Made by a program: the position numbers and the translations under genes. Positions 1-10,030 of a stretch of 64,000 nucleotides of DNA are shown here, piece after piece. Each line of letters begins with the position of its first letter. Within the stretch, counting starts at the first letter, position 1. A model generated the notes under the pieces. That model made no database searches. It saw only the letters and a list, made by a program, of their open reading frames with translations, and was not told the origin of the DNA. This DNA comes from Reticulitermes lucifugus (lineage: Eukaryota; Arthropoda; Insecta; Blattodea; Rhinotermitidae): contig JAKCWW010001804.1 of NCBI GenBank assembly GCA_026260175.1, positions 1,534 to 65,533 on the forward strand. Reading direction: 5' to 3'.

Positions 1-2
1 GG

Positions 3-255
3 TACAAAGTTGAAGAGAAATTATACGTGGGGGTACGCGAACAAAAAAGGTTGAATACCACTGGTATAAAGGACTTCACGTAAAGTTCCCGATTTTAACC
101 AAATTTGGATTTTCTCGAGATATTCATAACAGTCCCCAGTAACAAACTGCACGGAAATTCGTGTAGCGGGAGTCGCGCTGATACATGCGGATAGACGGAC
201 GGACAAGACGAATCTAATAGGCGCTTTTCGCGACTATGCGAAAGCGCCTAAAAAT
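3..255 (-). repeat. Dispersed repeat copy (GCGCCTAAAAAT-ended family)
   Basis: The block ends with a short run of GACGGACGGAC followed by AATAGGCGCTTTTCG and GCGCCTAAAAA. Diverged relatives with the same order (a 'lagging' AAATTTGGATTTTCTCGAGA-like segment, then GGACGGAC, then GCGCCTAAAAAT) occur near 21745-21955 and 61085-61275. No coding potential is convincing; the short open frame here is an accident of the repeat. The family is not one I can name. Confidence 0.5.
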
Positions 256-782
256 TGAAAACCCACCCATTACATTCACGTGTCAATGTCTGCAAGTAGC
301 AGCGCCGAACTACCGGACTGAGTGAGTTGCAACTCGGTGTGATAAACTTATACTATAGCCATTTTCATTTGCGTTTGTTTCCATAATTTTACTGACAGGC
401 TTAAATGAACGTTTATGCATTATTTTGATTTCACTGACAAGTTTTGAACTTGATAATATAAGGGACTTATATTACACGGGTACTGTATTAACAAGCACAT
501 TATATTTTATTAAAGTCTTAATTGAAGTGTTATGTGTAAATTTGACACCTGTGACGGATTTTGATTACGCCTGAAATCAGGCAAGTCTACGCTTACGTAA
601 CTAGAATTACAAAAGTCTCGTTCATTTTATTTCATTTCAAGAGACACGTACCCAAAGGGACTAAACGAACTTCTCATACCCTTCAAATGCCTTTGCACAT
701 GTTGATAAAACTTCGTAGTAGGCCTGCCATGTGCGAGCTTCATATACTTTAATGACTACACAGCTGAAAGATTCATGTGTAC

Positions 783-1403
783 ACAAAATGCCTTTATTTT
801 AAGGTTGTTCATTTCGTGCATTGTTCTGAAGAATTATAGTCAGTTTAATAAACCAACTAAATGCACAGAAGTATTAACATATAAATATTACATATATCGC
901 TCCGACATGTTTCGGCATTTGATTGTGTATCTTCGGGGAGCATGTGATGCCAAGTTTAAAACCAACTGTCGGTAAACAAGCCAATTTTTATGGTTCCACA
1001 TTCGGTAGGCTGCATTGGTGATATCATGATCACATAAAACTCATATTTATTCAAAACATATAGCTGAAACACTAAAACATGATTAAAATGTTTCTCACAG
1101 GTGAAAAACAGATTACAGTTAAGTCATAGATATTGGACACCCTAGTGATGTGGCATCATCCAAAGCGGATCTGGTCCCTGTTGCGTAGTGTTGTGTATTG
1201 GAGCCAGCAGCCTACCGAATGTGGAACCATAAAAAGTGGCTTGTTTACTGACAATTGGTTTTAAACTTGGCATCACGTGCTCCCTGAAGAAGGTGTTTTG
1301 AATGCCGAAACATGTCAGAGCAGTATATATAATATTTGTATGTGAATGGTTGTGTGCATTTAGTTGGTTTAATAAATTGACTATGATTCGACAAAATGCC
1401 TTT
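783..1403. mobile_element. Penelope-like foldback element with 13-bp target-site duplication
   Basis: Positions 830-1013 and 1207-1389 are long inverted arms of each other (shared landmarks: GGTTTAATAAA, CCGAAACATGTC, GTGATGCCAAGTTTAAAACC, GTTCCACATTCGGTAGGCTG). The whole is bracketed by the exact direct repeat acaaaatgccttt at 783-795 and 1391-1403. About 34 extra bases (796-829) lie outside the left arm. Each arm carries a CTGAAGA/CCGAAGA...GAAACATGTC hammerhead-like core. Terminal repeats in inverted order with a short extension are known for Penelope-like elements, so I read this as a non-autonomous or end-only copy; no reverse transcriptase is present between the arms. Confidence 0.7.
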
Positions 1404-1489
1404 GTCAATGTCATCCTAACATGCTCTTACCCATTCTTATTAATTTCAGTATGCAACAGACATATTACGTAACATGTTTCATACCACTC

Positions 1490-1745
1490 AATACTGTCCA
1501 GTAAGCCACGAGCGATGGGCTAGACATGTAGCTTGACAGTGAAACAACAAGAAAATACGTACTGGTAGGGAATATATGGAAAGCATTTCCTTTGGAAACG
1601 GGTAGGGAAATTGGCAAAAATAAAGAAATGGAATTTAGGAAAATAGGATGTGATGATAATAGGTGGACACAAATGGTTCTGAATGTGATTCAGTGGTGGG
1701 TTTCGGTGTTCGTTACACTTTATCTTTGTGTTACCTCAACCTTCC
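1490..1745 (+). mobile_element. LINE ORF2 C-terminal remnant
   Basis: A broken frame near 1645-1740 reads KIGCDDNRWTQMVLNVIQWW, which matches the family pattern 'REVGCDDRxWMELAQDRVQWR' at the end of many insect LINE second ORFs. Just upstream, near 1506-1530, the bases give a decayed version of the 'RMRWAGHVA' block. No intact frame remains. It lies about 90 bp beyond the foldback element, in what is probably an intron of the CNNM-like gene. Confidence 0.45.
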
Positions 1746-3224
1746 TTCCGTTCTAAAATAAAAAACCTGATATTACTATAACGCAACCATTAACACCACT
1801 GCTCAGCTGAAATGATTGTGAGAATCCGGCTAGAGGTACAAGGCTTAGTCCCCAGTTCATAAGACACTGGAGTGCTGGACCATACATGTGACAAAGATTT
1901 TTGAAACTTACTTGTTACAAGACAGGGGTGTTAGCTGATCCCGACTGACACGGGTCTTTCTATGTTTGCACATGAGCTTTGCCTATTACTGTAACACAGG
2001 AAGTCAGGGTCAACACCCACCGTCACAAATAAAAACAGCATCAATCACTCAGTTAACTAACAAAGAAAAATTACTTAGTCCTCTCACAATTCATCTTTGA
2101 CATTTAACAAAATGGAAGGCCTGGCAGTACTGTAAAGACAATTTTCAGGTCCTGGTAGCCACAAATATCACTGCAAGAAGGGTTTTCTGACACATGATTG
2201 ACTCTTGAAATCATGCTAAACCTGAAGAGTCACAACTCAGCAGCACAACTTCTCCGCAGTATCATCTTACCATTCTGTACCACGTACTCTACCAACATGT
2301 GAAGCGTAAGAACAGCAGGATGAACCATAAGTGTCCTAGGTTATTTATCAATGCTGTATCTAATGCAGAGAAAAATCATAAATTTTGCATCGCAGGTGGA
2401 GTCAATAAGACTGGGCCAGGATACCACTTTGAGAGCTGCATTTTTTTAATGAAATTCTGTACAAAGACTCAAACTTGGTATGAAAATACAAATTTAAGTT
2501 TCTCATGACACTGACCAGAATTGGCTAGTAGAACCAACAATCCTCTGAGGTGACTGGTAGAAAGTTGACAGTTTTAGGAGGAACCTACTGACTCTTCCCT
2601 TCTGCTATGGACAAGGACACAGCAGGGTTCTGTCATATGTTGGTACAGTTCTACCAACTACACAGCGTCACATCCCAGAAAACATTATTCTTCTTAGTAC
2701 AAACATGTCAGTCAATTACAACATTTCATATTTGCAAGGTAAAGTAAAATTGTCAAGTTGAGCATCATGCCATTAAAATTTAAGATAAAGTGGAAGTATA
2801 GCTCCACAAATTGTCAATCTCAGCAGCAGATACAGGTAAATGGTCAGCTTCATGTACCAGCTGCTTTACCCACAGGGTAAGGGCCCCTGGTATCTGGTAC
2901 TAGATAGACCCATGAGCCCATCTGAACACTGGGAATCAAAGGATTTCATATTTTCCTTGTTCAATATGCAAAGTGCACCCTTCAGGAGGATTGATGCAGG
3001 GTTAGGCCTTTTTCAAAGTGATAATAATGATATAATCCAAAATATAATACATTTAATATGTAAGGTTTCCTAGCCTGTAACTTTTGTGTTAATCAAGCAA
3101 TTTACTTTTCAATACTAGTGACGCCTGTAGTAGGGGGTAACATGCAACAGATGGTGCAAGAGTCAGCCAGTCAGATACTATTCATGGGATAAGTTGATGT
3201 GCAATGGCAATAACAATGATAACT
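1746..3224. other. Non-coding stretch, probable intron of the CNNM-like gene
   Basis: No exon-like open frame on either strand. About 2520-2720 resembles, weakly, a dispersed repeat seen again near 7430-7620, 11030-11200, 29105-29300 and 51600-51850 (shared pieces GGAGGA..., and CGTCACATCCCAGA). CpG is scarce from about 1.8 kb onward, which fits a methylated transcribed region. Confidence 0.4.
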
Positions 3225-4385
3225 GGTACTATGGAGAATTTTGTAGTGTGATTCAGTTTCTATGGGCAAAACATGTTTCCCCCATTGACATTCACTGCCT
3301 ATTTATGGCAAAATATCTTTTCCCCATTGAAATTCACTGCCAACTGATTCGTGTATATGGTTAACAGCATAATGAGAATGGAGCATCTCAAAAATTGGTG
3401 CAGAGTTTTAGAATGACTGAAAGAACATCTATGATGATGACTGCACCAGTCATCCCAGCACATCAAGAATGGATGTCAGTGCAGCTAGAATGGAGAATTA
3501 ATCTTGCAAAACCGATGAGCCACAATTTGAGATTTATCCGCTGCACTGGGGTTGTCCATCAGACCTGTACACAACAATGCCCATGAAGACCTGGGATACT
3601 ACAAAGTGTATGCACCAAGGCATCTGACAGAAAAGCACATAAATCAACACTGGGACACTACACTTCACATCTTCAGCAGTGTGAAGAAGAAGAAAAACAA
3701 GTTCCCAGAATCCACAGTGACAGATGAAGAGACAAGGGTGGACCATTTCACTCCTCAAACAAAAGAAGCTGGAATGCAATTGAAACACCTACCTTCTCTG
3801 ACAGCCAAAAAATTCAAAGTGTGTCAGTCTGCTGGAAAAGTTATGGCATCTGTATTCTGCGATGCAGGAGTCATTCATGTTGAATTCATGTGTTGGAACA
3901 AAACAATCAATGCAAAAGCCTACTGTAACATGCTGTGATGATTGTGTGGGGCTACTTTCAAGAAAAGACCTGGACATCTGTCACAAAGCATGATCATTCA
4001 GCATGCAAGTGCAGCCCCACACACTGCACATTGATCAAAAGAACTGTTGCAGCTGTTTCAGAGGAACCATCCACCCTACAGTCCTGACCCTTCCCTGTTG
4101 GAGAATCATTTGTTTGGGACATTGAAGCAACACATGGGATAGTGCCAATTTAACAGTAATGAGGAACTGCAAATGGCTATTCACACATGATTGCAAATGC
4201 AAAGGCACAACTCCTACTGCAACAAAATTTTAAAACTTGGGCCATGATGGAACCCTTGCAGCAGTGTGCTCAAGGATTATGTTAAAAAATAATCATGCTT
4301 TATTGGAATATACATATGCTACATTTAACACTGCAATGACATCTTTAATTTTTATGACCCAGGGAACCTTACTTATTTGGCACCC
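3225..4385 (+). mobile_element. Degenerate mariner transposon
   Basis: The + strand holds a decayed mariner-type transposase in several frames. In order I see an N-terminal EIHCQLIRVYG helix-turn-helix piece (near 3330-3360), a DLGYYKVYAPRHLTEKHINQ segment (3586-3645), DEETRVDHFTPQTKEAGMQ (about 3726-3780), KKFKVCQSAGKVMASVF with the catalytic-region CDAGVIHVEF (3806-3890), a block reading IQHASAAPHTAH (about 3992-4035), and HPPYSPDPSLLENHLFGTLK (about 4072-4130). Stops and frameshifts are frequent, so it is inactive. The end near 4385 is estimated. Residues of the second catalytic Asp region are altered (H/N context instead of the usual QHDNARPHTA). Orientation is opposite to the host genes. 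Confidence 0.8.
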
Positions 4386-5130
4386 TCATAACTCTACACA
4401 ACAAATCATCAGAAAATGTTCAAAATTTAAGTACTCAGAAGAGCAGTGGGTAACAATGAATTAAATAAATACTCAAAATTATTCTGACCAAACAATAATG
4501 CACCAGAAATTAAATTAGGTCAACTGAATGCGCAATGTTGCCTAATGTTTTATATATTTCTTCAAAATGGTACTCTTACTGCATGAAAAAAAATTAATTA
4601 CATGCATTCACACAGATTGGTTAGGAAAATATGTGGATTTATGAACAATGAAATAAATGCAGAATGGAGGAAATGGAGTAATAAGCTCATAAGATTCTTA
4701 AGGCTGTCAAAAAATATGCTGGACATAAAAGTCGTATGAGGGAAATAAAAATGCATACAAAATGGTTGGGAAAAATACTTTGAGTCTGTCACTTCAAACA
4801 AGAACGAGTATAAGGATAATTCGGAAAATGTATCTTTGGGGAATAAACTGTGAGTCTCTGAGCTGGACTAAAGTAGCTCAAAATGGTGTCAAAATGCAAG
4901 CTTTGGGTGTTGAAAAATCAGGTTCTACTACGAGAGAGTAAGTCTGCGTGTTCTCAAATGATTACCGGGCAAACATTTCTCTACAATAAACACCAATCGC
5001 TGCTTAATTATGTGGTCAGTCACCCCTGTCTTCTAGCCGCGCACGAGGCACACAAGATGAAGCCTCCTACTGCATCAGATGGCAAAGAATCATCTCCTTG
5101 CACTTATCTAACACTGCACAATCAGCCTAC
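4386..5130. other. Non-coding stretch, probable intron of the CNNM-like gene
   Basis: Directly downstream (on the minus strand) of the splice donor of the exon at 5131-5633. I looked for the next expected exon (a DUF21 membrane domain) on the minus strand here and in 1-4385 and did not find it, so the intron is at least about 5.1 kb. CpG content rises from about 4.9 kb towards the exon. Confidence 0.5.
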
Positions 5131-5633
5131 CTGGACAAGGGATGTTCGTCAGGATGGCTGTCTGTCCGTAAAACTACATCTTCACCTTGGTGAACCCACT
5201 TAATCACTTCACCACCAAACTGAACATTTGCAGAGGCTAAGGCCACAACGTGAATTGTCTTCACGCACAGGTAGAAGGTAGACTTATTTTCGGCAGGAAT
5301 AATGGCTGTCACATGGGCGACAGACGAGTTTACCCACACTAAACTAAATGTAGGCAATTCAGCACCGGACTCGTTCCTACTCACACACTCAGTTCCTTTC
5401 TTCTGCGGATTTGGAGTAGATTGTATGGTCATCCTAGTGACAAAATTGTGGCCTGTAAATTCTAAAAATAATTTTCTAAAATATTCGTTGTTTGACTTTG
5501 TAAATGCTGTCACGTTTAATAATGATATTTTATTCACCACTGGTTGTGTTTCCGCACGTGCGAGAACTTCCATTGAGTACAAAACCATGAACATACATAA
5601 CACCCTCACGAACCACATAACCTTCACCGCCAT
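5131..5633 (-). CDS. First coding exon, CNNM/unextended-like membrane protein (partial)
   Basis: The minus strand encodes 167 residues from an ATG at 5633 (context ATCATGG) to a strong donor CCAG|gtaggc at 5131/5130, ending in phase 2; the frame would stop at once without splicing. Residues 1-27 form a signal peptide (MAVKVMWFVRVLCMFMV...ARA, cleavage likely before ETQPVV). The remainder is extracellular-looking, with four N-glycosylation sequons (NVT, NES, NSS, NKS) and two cysteines. The pattern FTGHNF...(C)...VTAIIPAENKSTFYLCVK...WVHQGEDVVLR resembles the N-terminal extracellular region of CNNM-family proteins (Drosophila unextended), which precede the DUF21 and CBS domains and act in Mg2+ homeostasis. 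That assignment is by motif memory and could be wrong; that it is a real secreted/membrane-protein exon is much safer. The DUF21 exons are not in the window. Confidence 0.6.
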
Positions 5634-5880
5634 GATGGTAGCAACTACAACCGTGACATCTACCGGTGCAATTACTACACACATTCACATTTACATTTAC
5701 ATTACTCGGAGTACGGTTCAGTAATCTGTGGATCAGATTCACCGAAGTTATTTTCGACCACAGATCGTCTAGTACGGATAGGCCATCCGTGATAAGGAAC
5801 GTCCTGGACATGGTGTGTGACAAGTGTTGTGGTAGATATGTACCAACATTGCAGAGGATCATGCTACTTCAATGACAGTC
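5634..5880 (-). promoter_or_regulatory. 5' flank/5'UTR of the CNNM-like exon
   Basis: Upstream side of the ATG at 5633. It contains a short (ATGTAA)n-like run at about 5683-5705, resembling a retroposon tail, and CpG-rich sequence compared with the flanking introns. No TATA box or clear initiator was identified, and I cannot tell whether the segment is transcribed or holds a small repeat insertion. Confidence 0.3.
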
Positions 5881-6540
5881 CGCTCTAGCCCGACCCCTGA
5901 ACCGCTGGTCTAGGGTGCCATCCGCTTATGTAATCCGATTCTCTCCCTACTGACTTCGGCTGGAATATGGAGACACGTTCCTCCGAAACCGACAACACAA
6001 CCCACATCCACACGCTGCTTAAACCCAAAAAGATGACCAACATTAAACAACATGATTACCACATACTTGGTTTTGGAAGGAAAAAAATGTTTTGTACAAA
6101 GTCTGTAGTTACAGTTTTGCATTATAACACATTGCATTAGCTATCACGAAATGAGTAATGTTTTGCACCATAGCCACAAAATTAACAGTTGAATGTTTTG
6201 AGACCTATAACGATTCACATTTTTCAATAATCTGTTACCTTAGGAAAGGCCATCATGAAATTTGTGGACGCACAAATGTAATCATGTCTCTATGATCCAG
6301 CAGACCCAAGTGCAGTATACCATATTCAGAAGCCGTTAGTGTTGAAACAAAAATTGGCTTAGAAATGCAAGATCAATGAGCTAAGAGTGGCAAAACTTTA
6401 TTAACCGCCCAGATTAAAATAACATTAAAAGTCAAAATGATGCAAACAAAGAATTTGAAAGGATGTGGTGGGAACCTGTAATGGCTGGGGGAAAATGTCA
6501 GTAAACTTGTGCAGCTGAGATCACAGATAAACAACAATCA
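5881..6540. other. Intergenic stretch between the CNNM-like exon and the putative tincar 3' end
   Basis: Nothing gene-like seen on either strand. CpG content falls from about 6.1 kb leftwards-to-rightwards into the putative tincar 3'UTR. Confidence 0.4.
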
Positions 6541-6554
6541 CCACACCGCATTTC

Positions 6555-6560
6555 TTTATT
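6555..6560 (-). terminator. Candidate distal poly(A) signal for tincar
   Basis: On the minus strand this reads AATAAA, followed within 10-30 bases by a GU-rich stretch (TGCGGTGTGGTGATTGTTG, + strand 6532-6550 reversed). The pairing of hexamer and downstream element is the best in the region between the tincar stop and the next gene. Confidence 0.4.
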
Positions 6561-9325
6561 GCATCATTCAAGTATACATTACACACAGAGAAAAGTTTAT
6601 ACAAATTTCATAAACGTGCATCATTTCTTACAAATGGAAACACACATAAGACACATCAGTCTTTATACAAGTGCAGAGTACTCCCACTAGAGTAAGCCCA
6701 CAGCAGCAGAAGATAAGGAATGCAAAAACAGACTTGTTGACAAACAAGTTGATGGAATGTGATTTCATCTCACACACAACTTGCTTCCTTACAAAATGCA
6801 ACATATAAAATGTATGAAAACCAGTACAAAAATTTAAAAACTTTACAAATGTGTAGCAAGTTGTGTGCACGTAGATACCCATGTGCCAGACCTGTCTGGT
6901 GGGAGGCTCAGCTAAGCTATGTACAACACAATCATCAGAAACACACACAGACAGATATGTTGAAACCGAGACTGTCATCGGGAGGATATCATAAATTAGA
7001 AGGAAACAGTACAGATCATAATTTACCCTCCTACTTTCCTTGCTCTAAAAATTTCAAACACATTTTGTAGTACTCAAACACTGAAATTTATGCAATTAAT
7101 TACAGCATGTGCTGATTACATCATAATATGACCCAGCTCATGATGCTACAGTTCAGTAACTTTCAAGTTCAAGCCCATCATTTGGTCACAGAGTGTCACT
7201 GGAACAAGTCTGAGTGTTGGGAGGTCTTCCTTGCAGCAATTTTATGGTCAATGGGAAAAGAGTTGTACACCACTGTCTTAACCTGCTCTACCTACTATGC
7301 ATTTCATCTACTAAGCCAGCATGCAAGGTCACTCAACCTAACACTGACAATGCATACTGTTTTAACTTCCACATTCATGTTCTCATCTAACACACCTAGT
7401 CCCTTGAATGTGATGTCATGTAATCTGGTATAAATTTCTAACAGTTTGGAGGGGCCTGCTGCCTCCATATTCATGGTAGATGAGTTGGGTGCAAATGTAC
7501 AGCTCAGCATACAACAGCCTACTCACAGAGGAATACTGTGGGTGATATGAAATACTCATGGCACTGACTAAGAAGATCATCTCCTGGGATCTGACATTAT
7601 GCTACCTGGTAGAAAATTACCACTTTCAAGAAATGTACTGCCTTCATCTTTAGGCTACACTATATGGTACATGTCACAAGACAGCAATTTTCATAGTCAC
7701 TGCTAGGGGGACCTCACCTCACACAACAATTCTTGAGTTTCACTTATCAGAATCCTTGATCATTCTGCCTGCTTATGATAACAACAATGGCTTGCCACAC
7801 TGTCGCTCTTAATGCTACTACAAAACATCATGCATTTTCTCAATCTGAGTCACAAGTAGCAATCATTCACCTAGGTCCTGTAACCGGCACCTACCGTTGA
7901 GGTGGCAGCCACCCGATGACAAGGTTCCCCTGCTTTGGTTTTGATACAAAGAGTGAATATTGTCACATGACTGACTATAATTATTATGTGCAAATCATTT
8001 TCTTGCTTTGGCAGTCACAAGAATTATGTACAAGTGGCTACCAGCAAATGGTAAGCATTACACATAGTATGCAGACAAGCAGGGAGTGTGTTCGTTGTGA
8101 TGTCTGACTGCTATGTCATTGACATGTATCCTCAACGTGGCAGCATATAAATGTTGAAAGAAAACTCTCATAACTTGGATGAGAGACCTAACTTGCATTC
8201 TGCATGTCTTACCATGATCACAGTGCAGACAGCAACACTGAACAGTGCCAAAACTCCATTCATTTCAAAACTTATTTTAACTCCTCGATTTAACTTCCAT
8301 AACTATACTTGAAGGATATAAAACCACCAAATCCCCTTTTATGTAGCTTTCTCCAGTCCCAACTTCTTTCACATTTCTTAGGCCCTTGACACTTCACATT
8401 CAGATACATGTAATTTACATCCATCAGTGTGCAACAATGTGTTTCACAACTACACAAAACATTATTATTTCATATACCATGATGTCTAGTGTTTTCAAAA
8501 GCATGCAAGATAATAACAAGCATTCTTAAATTTATTATTCACTTAATTTCAATGTCAGCCATATATTTTGTCAAGTATAGCAATTATTATTTACTATGAT
8601 TATATTAAACATGATGCTATTGTCTGAAAAGTATTTCAGGTGTTATGAATTAAATTTGGTCAGCAGAACAATGTTAATGTGTCTTGAATCCTTTACAATT
8701 ATTCCATATGATGTGTGAGTTTCAGTAACAAGTCTGAGAGGGAGGAAATTGAATGTAATATCAAAAGTACAATTTCAGGTCACATTCGTAAAATAATTTT
8801 GAATAACCAGATTAAATGAAATGAGTTTAGCCTTCTTCATAAAGTTACATACTTACATGTTTCAAAAGTTGGGATTTTGTAGCTTCTGAACAAGTATGTA
8901 TAATCCAACTAATAATTTCAACTTAAAGAAATTCTGAATAAGTTGTGGAAAGAGAAAATTGCTGGCTTCCACAGTCAGTTCCTGGATATGTATGAGGAAC
9001 TACAGCACATAATGTCACTACATCTGACTGAATTAAAGCAGACGACTGAGGAGCCGAATTACTTATGTGATCCATTCATACTGGGTGGACTTCATACTAT
9101 TTAAAGCAAAGTTTGTAATTTAAATGCCATGAGAAACTGGGCTAAATCTTAGAAAACTTGGAGCAACATTATTCCATTTAAAATTAAAGATTTCTTGAAA
9201 AATTGAATTTATTGAAGAGAATGGTTGGACTACAAAACTTGGAGGAATGCTTTTGGTCCCCTATGTACACTTATCCATGAAACCTGTCTCACTTGCTGCT
9301 GTCTGCTGCTCATTGTATGCTTTCT
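6561..9325 (-). other. Putative long 3'UTR of tincar
   Basis: Between the tincar stop codon and the candidate distal poly(A) signal. On the minus strand it is U-rich, free of convincing coding exons, and CpG-poor like the tincar body. A decayed dispersed-repeat copy lies at about 7430-7620 (GGAGGCAGCAGGCCCCTCC core). The ORF-like stretch near 6628-6978 has composition typical of UTR, not protein. Transcription of this segment is inferred only. Confidence 0.35.
9208..9213 (-). terminator. Candidate proximal poly(A) signal for tincar
   Basis: AATAAA on the minus strand, 113-118 bases beyond the tincar stop codon. The downstream region lacks an obvious GU-rich element, so use of this site is uncertain. 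Confidence 0.35.
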
Positions 9326-10030
9326 CTATGTGTGTGGCAAGCACTGGTCAGAGTCACCACTTGACGCCATGGAGAAGTTAGCTGAGTCTCGGTCCTGTTT
9401 GTGCTGCAGTGGGGTGTACTTGTGAGGGAAAGTGTGGTGTCCTCCAGACAACCCTGCACTGGGCACCACCCCACTACCACAATGATGCAACCGCTTCATG
9501 AATGGGTTAAAGAGGCGCACATGTGAAGGGATGGTGGTGTGCTGACGTGGGATGGTGGGACCTCCTGTAGGAAGAGGCATAGTAGAGCAGTGTGGGTACA
9601 CTGTGGCCACTTGCTGTGTGGGGTACAGGGGCAATGTAGCAGCAGGGTGGTCTGTGAATGATGTCATGCGCATGTTGGTGGAGCGGCCAAAGGGTTCATC
9701 TGTGGTCTTTGGGCGAGCCTGCTTGCTGCGTCGAATCACTACAGTGCTCTCCACAACTTGGGGCGGTGGGGATGACACAGCTTTGCACTGTAGTGAGAAG
9801 CTGCGCCAAGCAGGGGAAGACTGCTGTGATGACTCCACTGTCAGGTCATCTACACTCGTAGATCGTGGTTTGTGTGTCTCTGAGCTTGAGTTGGAGTGAA
9901 CACCACTAGAAGTCTCACTGTGACTTGGTGGAGAGCCCCCAGAGCTGTCAGAATCTGAGCGGGGAGTCAGCTCATCATGAGGCATCCCTGAGTCTGCACG
10001 GCGCAGACATCGTGGTGTGGTTGTAACTGG
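9326..10030 (-). CDS. tinc: tincar coding exon 7 (last)
   Basis: Acceptor TACTTGCATTGCAG, stop TAG at 9326-9328; residues 725-958. Low-complexity Ser/Pro/Thr/His-rich tail with many SP/TP sites, e.g. DELTPRSDSDSSGGSPPSHS, suggesting a phosphorylated cytoplasmic region. Confidence 0.88.
   Translation of the reverse strand, partial: PVTTTPRCLRRADSGMPHDELTPRSDSDSSGGSPPSHSETSSGVHSNSSSETHKPRSTSVDDLTVESSQQSSPAWRSFSLQCKAVSSPPPQVVESTVVIRRSKQARPKTTDEPFGRSTNMRMTSFTDHPAATLPLYPTQQVATVYPHCSTMPLPTGGPTIPRQHTTIPSHVRLFNPFMKRLHHCGSGVVPSAGLSGGHHTFPHKYTPLQHKQDRDSANFSMASSGDSDQCLPHT

Noticed and set aside
6628-6978. 116-codon minus-strand open frame rich in Cys, Phe and Val
   Set aside because: Composition is that of U-rich UTR; no domain and no splice support.
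9552-9899. + strand frames opposite the last tincar exon
   Set aside because: Shadow of a coding exon with repetitive Ser/Pro codons.
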